A DNA stretch of 64,000 bases from the NCBI GenBank assembly GCA_030549795.1, contig JAUQQO010000015.1, positions 62,001 through 126,000 on the forward strand. Direction: 5' to 3'. The DNA is from Pseudomonadota bacterium. Lineage in GTDB: Bacteria > Pseudomonadota > Alphaproteobacteria > Geminicoccales > Geminicoccaceae. The first letter of the stretch is position 1. Each line of letters begins with the position of its first letter. The notes beneath the pieces were generated by a model that was not told the DNA's origin, made no database searches, and saw only the letters and a list, made by a program, of their open reading frames with translations. The position numbers were made by a program, and so were the translations under genes. This document shows, piece by piece, positions 48,870 through 57,730 of the stretch.

Positions 48870-50215
48870 GCCGCGCCCACAGCCCCTCTAATCCTTGTAA
48901 TCCTTGCGGCTTCGCGCCGCAGCCCGGTGCGGAGCTCGAGGTCGAGATCACCCGTCTCGGCACGAGCGGCGATGGAGAAGCGGTGGTCGCGGGGCGCAAG
49001 CTGTTCGTTCCCTTCACCGCGCCCGGCGAACGATGGCGAGTGCGGGTGACGGCCGTCACCACCACCCTTTTGCGCGCCGAGCCGGTTGCTCGGCTTTCGG
49101 GGCAAGAGCGCGCAGAACCGATCTGCCGCCATTTCGGCACTTGTGGCGGTTGTGCACTCCAGCATCTGCCGCTTGAGAGCTACCGCGCCTTCAAAAGCGC
49201 GCGCATCCGCGCGGCGCTTGCCCGCGAGCGGCTCGAGGTGGCAAGCGAGTTGCCGTTGGTTTCGGCCCCCCTTGCCTCGCGCCGCCGCGTGCGGCTCGCC
49301 TTTGCCGCTGCGCGCGATTGCCTCACACTCGGCTTTCGCGCCCGCCGCAGCCACCGCGTGATCGCCATCGAGCAGTGCCCGATCGCACGGCCCGAGCTCG
49401 CAGCCGCGTTCGCGCCATTACGCGCCGAGCTCGCCCGGCTCGCACTCGTCCGCCGCGCGGGTTCGGGCGAAGTGGCGCTCACCCTCGTTCCTCAGGGCCT
49501 CGATCTCGCGCTCATTGCCGCACAGCCACCTGCCCGCGAAGATCGCGAAGCCCTCGCCGAGCTCGCCCGCGCCCTCGACCTCGCCCGTCTGTCTTGGGCA
49601 GCGAAGACGGAAGAGAGCGCGGAAGTGATCGCTGTTCGCCGCGCGCCCCTGCTGCGCTTCGGCGCCTTTTCGGTCGCCCCGCCGCCCGGGGTGTTCCTGC
49701 AAGCCACAAAAGAGGGAGAACAGGCGCTGCAAGCGGCAGTCCAGGCGTGGGTGCCAGCGGGAGCGCGGCTCGTCGATCTGTTCGCCGGCACCGGCGCGCT
49801 CTCGCTGCCGCTCGCCGATCGGCTCGCTCGGCTCCTTTTGGTCGAGCGCGATTCCCAGACGGTTATGGCCGTGCGGCGCGCCGTCGCAGGCAGCGGCCAC
49901 ATCGCCGTGGAGACGCGCGATCTCGAGCGACGGCCGCTCGACCCGAGCGAACTCGCCGGCTTCGATGTCGCGCTTCTCGATCCGCCGCGCGCAGGCGCGC
50001 TTTCTCAATGCCGCGCGCTCGCCCGAGCATCGATCGCACGGCTCATCTATGCGAGCTGCGCGCCTGAGAGCTTCGCGCGCGATGCCCGCCTTCTCGTCGA
50101 TGCCGGCTTTCGCATCACCGCGTTGCGGCCGATCGATCAGTTCCTCTTCTCGCCCGAAGTCGAACTGATCGCGCTGTTCGAGCGCGCCTCACCAAGGCGC
50201 CCCGATGCGTCTTGA
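48866..50215 (+). CDS. TRAM-domain 23S rRNA uracil-C5 methyltransferase (RlmD/RlmC-like)
   Basis: TRAM-like N-terminus; CRHFGTCGGCALQHLPLESYRAFK Fe-S motif; LFAGTGALSLPLA; LLDPPRAGA; IYASCAPESFARD. Confidence 0.93.
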   Translation: MSRAHSPSNPCNPCGFAPQPGAELEVEITRLGTSGDGEAVVAGRKLFVPFTAPGERWRVRVTAVTTTLLRAEPVARLSGQERAEPICRHFGTCGGCALQHLPLESYRAFKSARIRAALARERLEVASELPLVSAPLASRRRVRLAFAAARDCLTLGFRARRSHRVIAIEQCPIARPELAAAFAPLRAELARLALVRRAGSGEVALTLVPQGLDLALIAAQPPAREDREALAELARALDLARLSWAAKTEESAEVIAVRRAPLLRFGAFSVAPPPGVFLQATKEGEQALQAAVQAWVPAGARLVDLFAGTGALSLPLADRLARLLLVERDSQTVMAVRRAVAGSGHIAVETRDLERRPLDPSELAGFDVALLDPPRAGALSQCRALARASIARLIYASCAPESFARDARLLVDAGFRITALRPIDQFLFSPEVELIALFERASPRRPDAS

Positions 50216-50254
50216 TTCGGCCCTCGTCCGCCGCTACCTCCAGAGGCGTTGCAC

Positions 50255-50330
50255 GTCCCCTTCGTCTAGTGGCCTAGGACATCGCCCTCTCACGGCGAAA
50301 ACAGGGGTTCGAATCCCCTAGGGGACGCCA
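50255..50330 (+). tRNA. tRNA-Glu(CTC)
   Basis: gtccccttcgtctagtggcctaggacatcgccctctcacggcgaaaacaggggttcgaatcccctaggggacgcca; anticodon loop CTCTCAC, CCA encoded. Confidence 0.96.
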
Positions 50331-50551
50331 ACATCGCCCTGTCTGCTTTTGCCCCGCGCTTCGATCTTGCGCTGCGCACGGTAGCACCTCCTGGCGGCCA
50401 CGGCGCGCCGGTCGGCTTTTTTGGGCGCCGGGCCGAGCCAAGACACTCCCCGCTTCGCAACACCGGACCACGGGCGACTGCCGGCACCGCACCGGTGGAG
50501 CGCGGCTCGGATATCGAACCGGGCGCGTTTTTTTGCTCGATGACACAATGA

Positions 50552-50579
50552 AGCGGCCGCCTGAGCCCAGGCGACCGCT
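50552..50579. terminator. Strong inverted repeat downstream of hsp20; terminator-like but no clean T-run
   Basis: agcggccgcctgagcccaggcgaccgct: AGCGG(C)CGCCTG-AGCC-CAGGCG(A)CCGCT. Confidence 0.45.
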
Positions 50580-50636
50580 CGGCCATTCACTGTTGTGTTT
50601 GGCTCTGATTGTCGATTTCCGGTGCCGCGCGACCCT

Positions 50637-51131
50637 TCACGCGGCGGCCTTGACCTCGATCCGCTTGACCTCTTGGCGCAAGGCCGCGGGCTTCGGCACC
50701 TTCACCACGAGGACGCCGTTTTTGAAGCTGGCTTCGATCTGCTCGGCCTCGACGGCGAAGGGCAACCGCAGGCTACGCGCGAAGCTGCCGAAGCGCCGCT
50801 CGCTCACGTGCCAAGTGGCACCGCTCTCCTCGCGCTCGGCCTTCTTCTCGCCTCTGATCGTGAGCAGATCGCCGCGCAGCTCGATGGTGACGTCCTCGGG
50901 CTTCACCCCCGGCAGTTCGGCCGCGAGCTCGAAGGCGTCAGCCGTCTCGACGATTTCGATCGGCAGCGTATAGGTCTGCCGCTGCGGCCAATCGGAGAAA
51001 GCGGTGCGGAACACTTCGCTGAACAGACGATCCACCTCGTTCCACAAACGTACGAAGGGATCGTCATTGGCAGGACGGCTGGTCACGAGCGACGTCGACC
51101 AGCTGAATGGAACAGGAGCCAACGCGCTCAT
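50637..51131 (-). CDS. Hsp20/alpha-crystallin family small heat-shock protein
   Basis: TYTLPIEIVETADAFELAAELPGVKPEDVTIELRGDLLTIRGEKKAEREESGATWHVSERRFGSFARSLRLPFAVEAEQIEASFKNGVLVVKVPK. Confidence 0.95.
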   Translation of the reverse strand: MSALAPVPFSWSTSLVTSRPANDDPFVRLWNEVDRLFSEVFRTAFSDWPQRQTYTLPIEIVETADAFELAAELPGVKPEDVTIELRGDLLTIRGEKKAEREESGATWHVSERRFGSFARSLRLPFAVEAEQIEASFKNGVLVVKVPKPAALRQEVKRIEVKAAA

Positions 51132-51258
51132 GGTCTCTGTCCTCCCTTTTTGCGCTTTCACCGATGTCCAAGCAACTGTTTTCGCCTCTCGATTTGGTAT
51201 CCCTGCAGCCCGATCAAGACCTTGAACGTCTGCACTCAGCACCGATTTCGATCATATC

Positions 51259-52047
51259 ATGAGTGTGCGGTTGCGCCCGCAGCGGCCGAGCACAGGATTT
51301 GGCCGCTCGATGCGCCCCACGACAGCCGCACAGCAGCGCGCTAGAAAACCCCGTCAGCGAGAGGCCGAGCCCGAGGAGGCGTGGGTGGCACAGTGGCGCT
51401 GTGAGGCGGATGCCGCGCTCGAAGCGATCCTAACGCGCGGTCCGGTCATTCCGGTGGTCACACTGGACGATCCCGAGCTCGCCGTGCCGCTCGCGCGGGC
51501 GCTCCTTGATGGCGGAATCTCCGTCATCGAGATCGTGCTGCGCACGCCTGCGGCTCTGTCCGCGATCGCCCGCCTTCGCGCCGAAGTGCCGGAGATGGTC
51601 GTGGGCGCCGGAACGGTGCGCTCACCCGAACAGCTCGCCGATGTCACCCGCCTTGGAGTCGCCTTCGCCGTGAGCCCGGGGGTGACGCCGCGCCTGTTGT
51701 CGGCCGCCGCCGCTTCGCCCGTCCCCGTCCTGTTCGGCATCGCAACCGCAAGTGAAGCGATGCTCTTGCTCGACCACGGACGCACCGTAGCCAAGTTCTT
51801 TCCGGCCGAGCCTGCGGGCGGGCCCGCTCAGTTGCGCGCCCTCGCCGGCCCGTTTCCAGAGCTGCGCTTTTGTCCCACTGGCGGCATCGGACCCAAGACC
51901 GCGCCCTCTTATCTCGCCCTTGCCAATGTCCTCGCAGTCGGCGGTTCCTGGCTCGCACCGCCGGATGCCCTCACCGGGCGGGATTGGGGGCGGATCACCG
52001 ATCTCGCCCGAGCCGCTTTGACCCTCGCCTTGGAGAAACGACGGTGA
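51259..52047 (+). CDS. eda: 2-dehydro-3-deoxyphosphogluconate (KDPG) aldolase
   Basis: GPVIPVVTLDDPELAVPLARALLDGGISVIEIVLRTPAALSAIARL...VVGAGTVRSPEQL...AKFFPAEPAGG...FCPTGGI. Start may be internal. Confidence 0.93.
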   Translation: MSVRLRPQRPSTGFGRSMRPTTAAQQRARKPRQREAEPEEAWVAQWRCEADAALEAILTRGPVIPVVTLDDPELAVPLARALLDGGISVIEIVLRTPAALSAIARLRAEVPEMVVGAGTVRSPEQLADVTRLGVAFAVSPGVTPRLLSAAAASPVPVLFGIATASEAMLLLDHGRTVAKFFPAEPAGGPAQLRALAGPFPELRFCPTGGIGPKTAPSYLALANVLAVGGSWLAPPDALTGRDWGRITDLARAALTLALEKRR

Positions 52048-53696
52048 GTGCCCTGGACGCTGCCTGGGCCGCCCTCGCGGCACATGCCGCACACGCGAAG
52101 AAGTGGAGCCTGCGCGCGCTCTTCGCCGAAGACCCAGAGCGCTTTGCGCGCTGCTCGCTCGTTTTCGAAGATCTCGTCTTCGACTTTTCCAAGCAGCTCG
52201 TCCGCACCGAAACCCTCGAGCTCTTGTGTGCGCTTGCCCGCGCCGCCGATCTCGAGAGTTGGCGCGCGCGCATGTTCGCCGGCGCGCACATCAACTCCAC
52301 CGAAGACCGCGCTGCGCTCCATGTGGCGCTGCGCCATCGCGGCCCGGAGCCGATCCTCTGCGACGGCCGCGATGTGATGCCCGAGGTGCGCGCCGAGCTT
52401 GCCAAGATGCGCGCCTTCGCCGAGGCCGTGCGCTCCGGCGCCGTTCGCGGCGCGCGCGGGCACAGCTTTTCCGATGTCGTCAACATCGGCATCGGCGGCT
52501 CTGATCTCGGCCCGCAGATGGTCTGCCGTGCGCTTGCCCATCTCGCGCCGCCGGATCTGCGTGTGCACTTCGTCTCGAATGTCGACGGAGCGCATCTTTC
52601 GCCCCTGCTCGCCCGCCTCGACCCGGCACGCACGCTCTTCATCGTCGCGTCCAAGACCTTCACCACGCAAGAGACGATGCAGAACGCCGCTTCGGCGCGC
52701 GCCTGGCTGACGGCCGCTTTGGGCGAGGAGGCAATCGCGCAGCATTTCGTGGCGGTATCCACCAATGCGCAGGCGGTGCGATCTTTCGGCATCCCGCCCG
52801 AGCGCAGCTTCGGTTTTTGGGACTGGGTGGGCGGCCGCTTTTCCCTTTGGTCGGCCATCGGCCTGCCGATCGCGCTCTTGTTGGGCTTCGCGCGCTTTGA
52901 AGAGCTGCTCGAGGGCGCTCATTCGATGGACCGGCACTTCGCCACTGCCCCGCTTGCGCGCAACTTGCCCGTGGTCCACGCCCTGCTCGCGGTCTGGAAC
53001 CGTGATCTTCTAGGGTTTTCTACCCGCGCCGTCCTCCCCTACGATCAACGGCTCGAGCGGCTGCCGGCCTTTTTGCAGCAGCTCGAGATGGAAAGTAACG
53101 GCAAGCGGGTGCGCCGCGACGGGCAACCGGTCGGTCGCCCGACCTGCCCGATCGTGTGGGGCGAGGTCGGCACCAACGGCCAGCACGCTTTCTTCCAGCT
53201 CCTCCATCAGGGCACCGAGATCGTGCCCTGCGAGTTCATCGCCTGCGTGAACCCCGATCACCATCTTCCCGGCCATCACGAGAAGCTTCTGGCCAATCTC
53301 CTCGCTCAAACCCAAGCCCTTGCCTTCGGACGCACGGAAGCGGAAGCCCGCGAGGCACTCGCGAAGGCCGGTGTGCGCGGCGAACGGCTCGAGCTGCTCG
53401 CCCGCCACCGAACCTTTCCCGGCAACCGCCCCTCCTCGACCATCCTGCTCGACCGCTTGACCCCGCGCGCGCTCGGCCGGCTGATCGCCCTCTTCGAGCA
53501 CAGCGTCTTCGTCCAAGGCGTGCTGTGGGAGATCAACAGCTTCGATCAATGGGGCGTCGAGCTCGGCAAGGAACTCGCCGCGCGCCTTCTGCCAGCACTC
53601 GAAGGCGGCCGTGAACCGCAAGAGCTCGATCCCTCCACGCGCGGGCTTCTGCGCCACATCATCGAGCGGCGCGCCGGTATAGCCGCGCAGCGATGA
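52044..53696 (+). CDS. pgi: Glucose-6-phosphate isomerase
   Basis: GTG start 52044; GAHINSTEDRAALHVALR, NIGIGGSDLGPQMV, GRFSLWSAIGLPIAL, WGEVGTNGQHAFFQLLHQGT. Confidence 0.97.
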   Translation: MSALDAAWAALAAHAAHAKKWSLRALFAEDPERFARCSLVFEDLVFDFSKQLVRTETLELLCALARAADLESWRARMFAGAHINSTEDRAALHVALRHRGPEPILCDGRDVMPEVRAELAKMRAFAEAVRSGAVRGARGHSFSDVVNIGIGGSDLGPQMVCRALAHLAPPDLRVHFVSNVDGAHLSPLLARLDPARTLFIVASKTFTTQETMQNAASARAWLTAALGEEAIAQHFVAVSTNAQAVRSFGIPPERSFGFWDWVGGRFSLWSAIGLPIALLLGFARFEELLEGAHSMDRHFATAPLARNLPVVHALLAVWNRDLLGFSTRAVLPYDQRLERLPAFLQQLEMESNGKRVRRDGQPVGRPTCPIVWGEVGTNGQHAFFQLLHQGTEIVPCEFIACVNPDHHLPGHHEKLLANLLAQTQALAFGRTEAEAREALAKAGVRGERLELLARHRTFPGNRPSSTILLDRLTPRALGRLIALFEHSVFVQGVLWEINSFDQWGVELGKELAARLLPALEGGREPQELDPSTRGLLRHIIERRAGIAAQR

Positions 53697-55756
53697 GCTC
53701 CTCGGACCCGCCCTGGCGGCTCGACGACCAGACCATCACCGCCATCATCGAGGGTCGGCACGGCGATCCCTTCGCCGTGCTCGGCCCCCATGGGGTCGAA
53801 GACGGCACGGTCGTACGCGCCTTCGCACCGGGCGCCGAGCGGCTCGAGGTCCGCGCCCTCGACGGCACGCTCTTGGGCGAACTCGCGCGGCGCCATGAGG
53901 CCGGCTTCTTCGAAGGTCTGCTCACCGAGCCTTCGCCATTGAGCGCTTACCGGCTGCGCGCGCGGCGCGGGCCATGGTGGTGGGACCTCGAGGACCCCTA
54001 CCGGTTCGAGCCGATCGGTAAAGAAGCCGAACTCGCTCAGCTGTGGGATGCGCCGGCGCGAGCGTGGGAGCGGTTGGGGGCGCGGCTGTGCGTCCATCAG
54101 GGTACGGTAGGCGTCGCCTTCGCGGTCTGGGCGCCGCGAGCCTCGCGTGTTGCGGTCGTGGGCGACTTCAACGGCTGGGACCCCCGTACCCACGTCATGC
54201 GGCGACGCCGGCACGGGATCTGGGAACTCTTCGTCCCCGGCGTGCCCGCAGGGACCCGTTACCGCTTCGCCATCTGCGATGAAGCCGGCCGGGCGCTGCC
54301 CTTGCGCGGCGACCCCTTCGCCCTTGCAACCGAAGCGGAAGGCGCCGCGGTCGTACGCATGCCCCCAGGGCCGCTTAGGCAGGACGCGCAGTGGCGGGCA
54401 TCACGGGCTCGTGATCGGTTGCGCGCGCGGCCGGTCGCCGTGCTCGAGCTTCCGCTCGCGATTTGGCTCACACCCGAGATCTCGGGTGCGGAAGCCGTTG
54501 CGCGCAGCCGCGCGATCGTCGCGATCGCGCGCGAACTGGGCTTCTCGCACCTTGCGCTGCGCGCGCCCGATCGGCAAGTGCCGCAGCGTGAGGCAACGCG
54601 CGCAACCGCCCCTGCCTTCGCGCCGCTTTTGAGCGGCGCGGCGTTGGACGCCCTTCCCTTCCTCGTCGAGGCGGCGCATGCGGCTTCTGTGGGTGTCGTA
54701 CTCGACTTTTGCTTACCGAGCGTCGATCCCGCTGAGCTCGGGCTTGCGCGGTTCGACGGTGCCCCGCTTTTCGAACCCGCGCACGGCCGCGGTTGGGATG
54801 TCTCGCGCAGCGAGGTGGCGCGCTATCTCGCCGCCAACGCCCGCTTCCTGCTAAAGGTCTTCGATCTCGATGGGCTGCGCTTCGGTGAACTCGCGATTGC
54901 CGAGGAGGATGCCGCCTCGCGCTTTGTGCGCGCGCTCACAGATGCGCTCGCGCGAGATTTCCCGGACAGGATCACGATCGCCGGAACCGTTCCGTTCGCA
55001 CGCGGCCTTACGCGTGCGACCGCTCTTGGCGGGCTCGGGTTCACCTTCGCCGAGAACCGGGATTTCACGTCTGCGCTTGCGGCCTTCTTGACGCGCGATG
55101 CCGCGGACTGTCCGAGCGCCACTAGCGCACTTGCCCTCCTGCGCGCCCATGCCTTCGCCGAGCAGTTCGTGTTGCCGCTGCGCTTTAGCGCGCCAACCGG
55201 CGCAGCCGAGCGAAAAGCGGGCGAACGCGCCTTTTCATCAGAAGGCCTGCGCGCAGCTCTGGGCTACGCGTGGGGCCATCCGGGCAAGAAGCTCCTGGCT
55301 TGGGACAGCCTTGATGCGGCGGATCCAGCCCTTTTCACCGAGTCGCGCGAGCATCCGCCACTCTTGCGCCTGATCGCCGCGCTCAACCGGCTCTATTGCG
55401 ACTTTCCCGCGCTGCACCGGCTCGATGGCGATCCCGGTGGACATTCGTGGATCCACTTCGAGGAGGACCCTGCGCTTGCGGCTTGGCTGCGCCTTGGCCA
55501 GCCGGGCGATGCGCCCGTGCTCGTGGTCGCCAATCTGGGCGCGCGGCACCACGGCGCGCTCGCAGTCGGAGTACCGTGCGCAGGCCTCTGGCGGCTCATC
55601 CTCTCTACCCAGGCGTGCGAGTTCGGCGGCGCCTTCGAGCCGACCGCATCCGAGCTTCGCGCCGAGCCCGAACCCCGTCACGGCCGCCCCTTTTCGCTCA
55701 CCCTCGACCTTCCCCCGCGCACCGTACTGTTTCTCGCCTGGGACGGCATGGGTTGA
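53693..55756 (+). CDS. GlgB-like 1,4-alpha-glucan branching enzyme homologue, predicted catalytically inactive
   Basis: 687 aa, GlgB architecture: GRHGDPFAVLGPH, VAFAVWAPRASRVAVVGDFNGWDPRTHVMRRR, LGLARFDGAPLFEP, FVLPL, GYAWGHPGKKLL. Catalytic motifs replaced (DGLRVDAV->DGLRFGEL, AEEST->AGTVP, SHDEV->RFSAP). Confidence 0.85.
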   Translation: MSSSDPPWRLDDQTITAIIEGRHGDPFAVLGPHGVEDGTVVRAFAPGAERLEVRALDGTLLGELARRHEAGFFEGLLTEPSPLSAYRLRARRGPWWWDLEDPYRFEPIGKEAELAQLWDAPARAWERLGARLCVHQGTVGVAFAVWAPRASRVAVVGDFNGWDPRTHVMRRRRHGIWELFVPGVPAGTRYRFAICDEAGRALPLRGDPFALATEAEGAAVVRMPPGPLRQDAQWRASRARDRLRARPVAVLELPLAIWLTPEISGAEAVARSRAIVAIARELGFSHLALRAPDRQVPQREATRATAPAFAPLLSGAALDALPFLVEAAHAASVGVVLDFCLPSVDPAELGLARFDGAPLFEPAHGRGWDVSRSEVARYLAANARFLLKVFDLDGLRFGELAIAEEDAASRFVRALTDALARDFPDRITIAGTVPFARGLTRATALGGLGFTFAENRDFTSALAAFLTRDAADCPSATSALALLRAHAFAEQFVLPLRFSAPTGAAERKAGERAFSSEGLRAALGYAWGHPGKKLLAWDSLDAADPALFTESREHPPLLRLIAALNRLYCDFPALHRLDGDPGGHSWIHFEEDPALAAWLRLGQPGDAPVLVVANLGARHHGALAVGVPCAGLWRLILSTQACEFGGAFEPTASELRAEPEPRHGRPFSLTLDLPPRTVLFLAWDGMG

Positions 55757-55808
55757 AGGCGCACATCGGTGATGCCGCGTCGGCTGTGTGCACGCGCTGT
55801 GCGTACGG

Positions 55809-56567
55809 TCAGCTGACCGCGGCGACCTGGCGCAGCCGATCCGGCTGCAGTACCCGATAGTGATGTCGGTCGGTGAGTTGGATCAGGCCCTCATCGACCA
55901 CGGCGCGAAAAGAGCGGCTGACGGTCTCGATCGTAAGACCAAGGTAATCGGCGATGTCGCTGCGGCTCATCGGCAAAGCGACGACGGCTCCTTCCCCCGT
56001 CGCCTGGCGGCGCGCGAAGGACAACAGGAAGCTCGCCACCCGCTCCTTGGCACTTTTGCGCCCGAGCAACAGCATCTGTTCTTGCGCGGAAGCGAGCTCG
56101 GAACTCGCTCTGCTTAAGAGCTCGCGCTCCAGCGCGGGATGGCGTTCCATAAATCGCAGGAAGCTTTCGCGCGGAAAACGGCAAAGAGCAACTTCGGTAA
56201 CCGCTTCGGCGCTGTATGCGTACGAAGCGAAGTGCGCCAGCCCAAGAAAATCTCCTGGAACCAAAAATCCCGTGATTTGCCGTCGTCCGTCGGATAATTC
56301 CTTGTATAATTTGATCACGCCTTCGACGAGCGTGAAGAGATAGCTCGCGGGCTCGCCCTCCTCGAAGATCAACTTGCCCGGGGGTACCGCGATCCGCGTC
56401 GCGAGCGCCGCGAGCTCCTCGAGGGCGTTGGGCTCGAGTGCACGGCAGATGGCAACTCCGCGCACGCGGCAGCTCTCGCACAGGCCGATGCAGCTGAGCC
56501 TTGGACCCGCTGAGAGCCGACCCGTCCGCGACCCCTCGAGCACGTTTCCCTCCCGAACGACCGACAA
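55809..56567 (-). CDS. Crp/Fnr-family regulator with FNR-type cysteines
   Basis: LSCIGLCESCRVRGVAIC cysteine cluster; cNMP-like barrel; HTH SRSDIADYLGLTIETVSRSF. Confidence 0.94.
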   Translation of the reverse strand: MSVVREGNVLEGSRTGRLSAGPRLSCIGLCESCRVRGVAICRALEPNALEELAALATRIAVPPGKLIFEEGEPASYLFTLVEGVIKLYKELSDGRRQITGFLVPGDFLGLAHFASYAYSAEAVTEVALCRFPRESFLRFMERHPALERELLSRASSELASAQEQMLLLGRKSAKERVASFLLSFARRQATGEGAVVALPMSRSDIADYLGLTIETVSRSFRAVVDEGLIQLTDRHHYRVLQPDRLRQVAAVS

Positions 56568-56581
56568 CTAACGCCCACTCC

Positions 56582-56595
56582 TTGATTTGGGTCAA
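56582..56595. promoter_or_regulatory. FNR/FixK-type box
   Basis: TTGAT-TTGG-GTCAA, one mismatch from TTGAT-N4-ATCAA, in the divergent promoter region. Confidence 0.65.
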
Positions 56596-56629
56596 TGCCG
56601 AGCTTTCGCCGCCGCGACATTCTGCCTGT

Positions 56630-57181
56630 ATGGATGTGTGGCTCGCCCCGTGGTGCGCAGAGGATGGCGCTTGGTCTTGGCGCGTGCTCGCGTGCGATGA
56701 ACTGGCGATCGCCTGGCCGCTCGCCCGGCTGTTCGGGGCCGGTCCCGACTTGGCGACATGGTGCGCCGAGGTAAGGGCGTGGCTAGAAGAGGACGCCCGC
56801 CGCCAGATCGGGGCGTTGCTTAACGCCTGCGGCGTGGTCGTCGCCCTCGCCCGCTATGAGTTCGCACCACGGCCGGACGGCACGACGCTCGAGGTGTCCT
56901 GGCTCGCTGCGCTGCAGGTGACCATCGAGCCGCGCTACCACGAGGCGCTGTTGCGCGCACTTGCCGCCTGCGCGCGCAGGGCTGGCTGCACGCGCCTGCG
57001 CATTCTGCGCTCCGGCGCGGCCGCCGATGCCCTTGCGGTGGTCGCGCGGCAGCTCGGCCTTGAAGACGAACCCGACGGCTGGCGCTGGCTTCTCGCCCCC
57101 GAGGCGCCGGGATCGCTCTCGATCCAACCGATTCTTTTGCATTCCGGCTTCGCACGCCAACCCCATGACCATGGTTCGTGA
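56630..57181 (+). CDS. Hypothetical protein divergent from the FNR-type regulator
   Basis: MDVWLAPWCAEDGAWSWRVLACDELAIAWPLARLFGAGPDLATWCAEVRAWLEEDARRQIGALLNACGVVVALARYEF; GNAT-like length and pattern only. Confidence 0.65.
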   Translation: MDVWLAPWCAEDGAWSWRVLACDELAIAWPLARLFGAGPDLATWCAEVRAWLEEDARRQIGALLNACGVVVALARYEFAPRPDGTTLEVSWLAALQVTIEPRYHEALLRALAACARRAGCTRLRILRSGAAADALAVVARQLGLEDEPDGWRWLLAPEAPGSLSIQPILLHSGFARQPHDHGS

Positions 57182-57730
57182 GCACGAAGAAAAGCGAACC
57201 CCAACGCCGCGATCGCGAACATCCACGAAAGACATCCACCCGCTTTGAGAAAAGACGCCGATTGGGGACGGTGAGGCCATTGGTGTTCGTTTCTCGACCG
57301 GCAACCGCTCATCGCCAAAGTGAGCGCCTTCGGCCGCGCGCGTTTGCGCGCCGCCGCTGTGCGCGCGCTTCGTTAAGGCAGCCCTGTGGTTTTGCTCGCC
57401 GGCCCCGCGGTCGTCGTCGGCGCCATGCGTGGGGACGCCTTGAGCGCTATTCGGCCACGACGAGCCCGCTCAGCCTTGTGCGAACAGCCGAGCCGCCCGC
57501 CCTTAAGGGCTGCTTGGGGTTCTCGAACGCGAGCCTGTGCGCGGGCGGCCACCCCCGAAGCGCGGTATCTCGGGGCGGGCCCGGATCGGGCTGCGCGAGC
57601 CGGGTACAGCCGATGCGCGGGCGGCGTGTGGGCGAAATGGTGCTGCTTTGATGGCTGGGATTTGGGTTGCGCTGCGATGCGCCGCTCGCGGCTAGCCTTG
57701 TGCCCGCAGGAGGGCTAGAGAGCCCTCGCC

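Noticed and set aside
50500-50535. Terminator before the ttttttt run at ~50528
   Set aside because: The preceding stem has several mismatches; not convincing without a folding calculation.
50274-50586. ORFs containing LGDSNPCFRRERAMS / SPRGFEPLFSP
   Set aside because: Antisense translation of tRNA-Glu and flanks, a known annotation artefact.
51131-51260. ROSE-type RNA thermometer in the hsp20 leader
   Set aside because: A UUGCU and a GGGAGGA ribosome-binding site are present, but I could not derive the multi-hairpin ROSE structure by eye; would need an Rfam ROSE model search.
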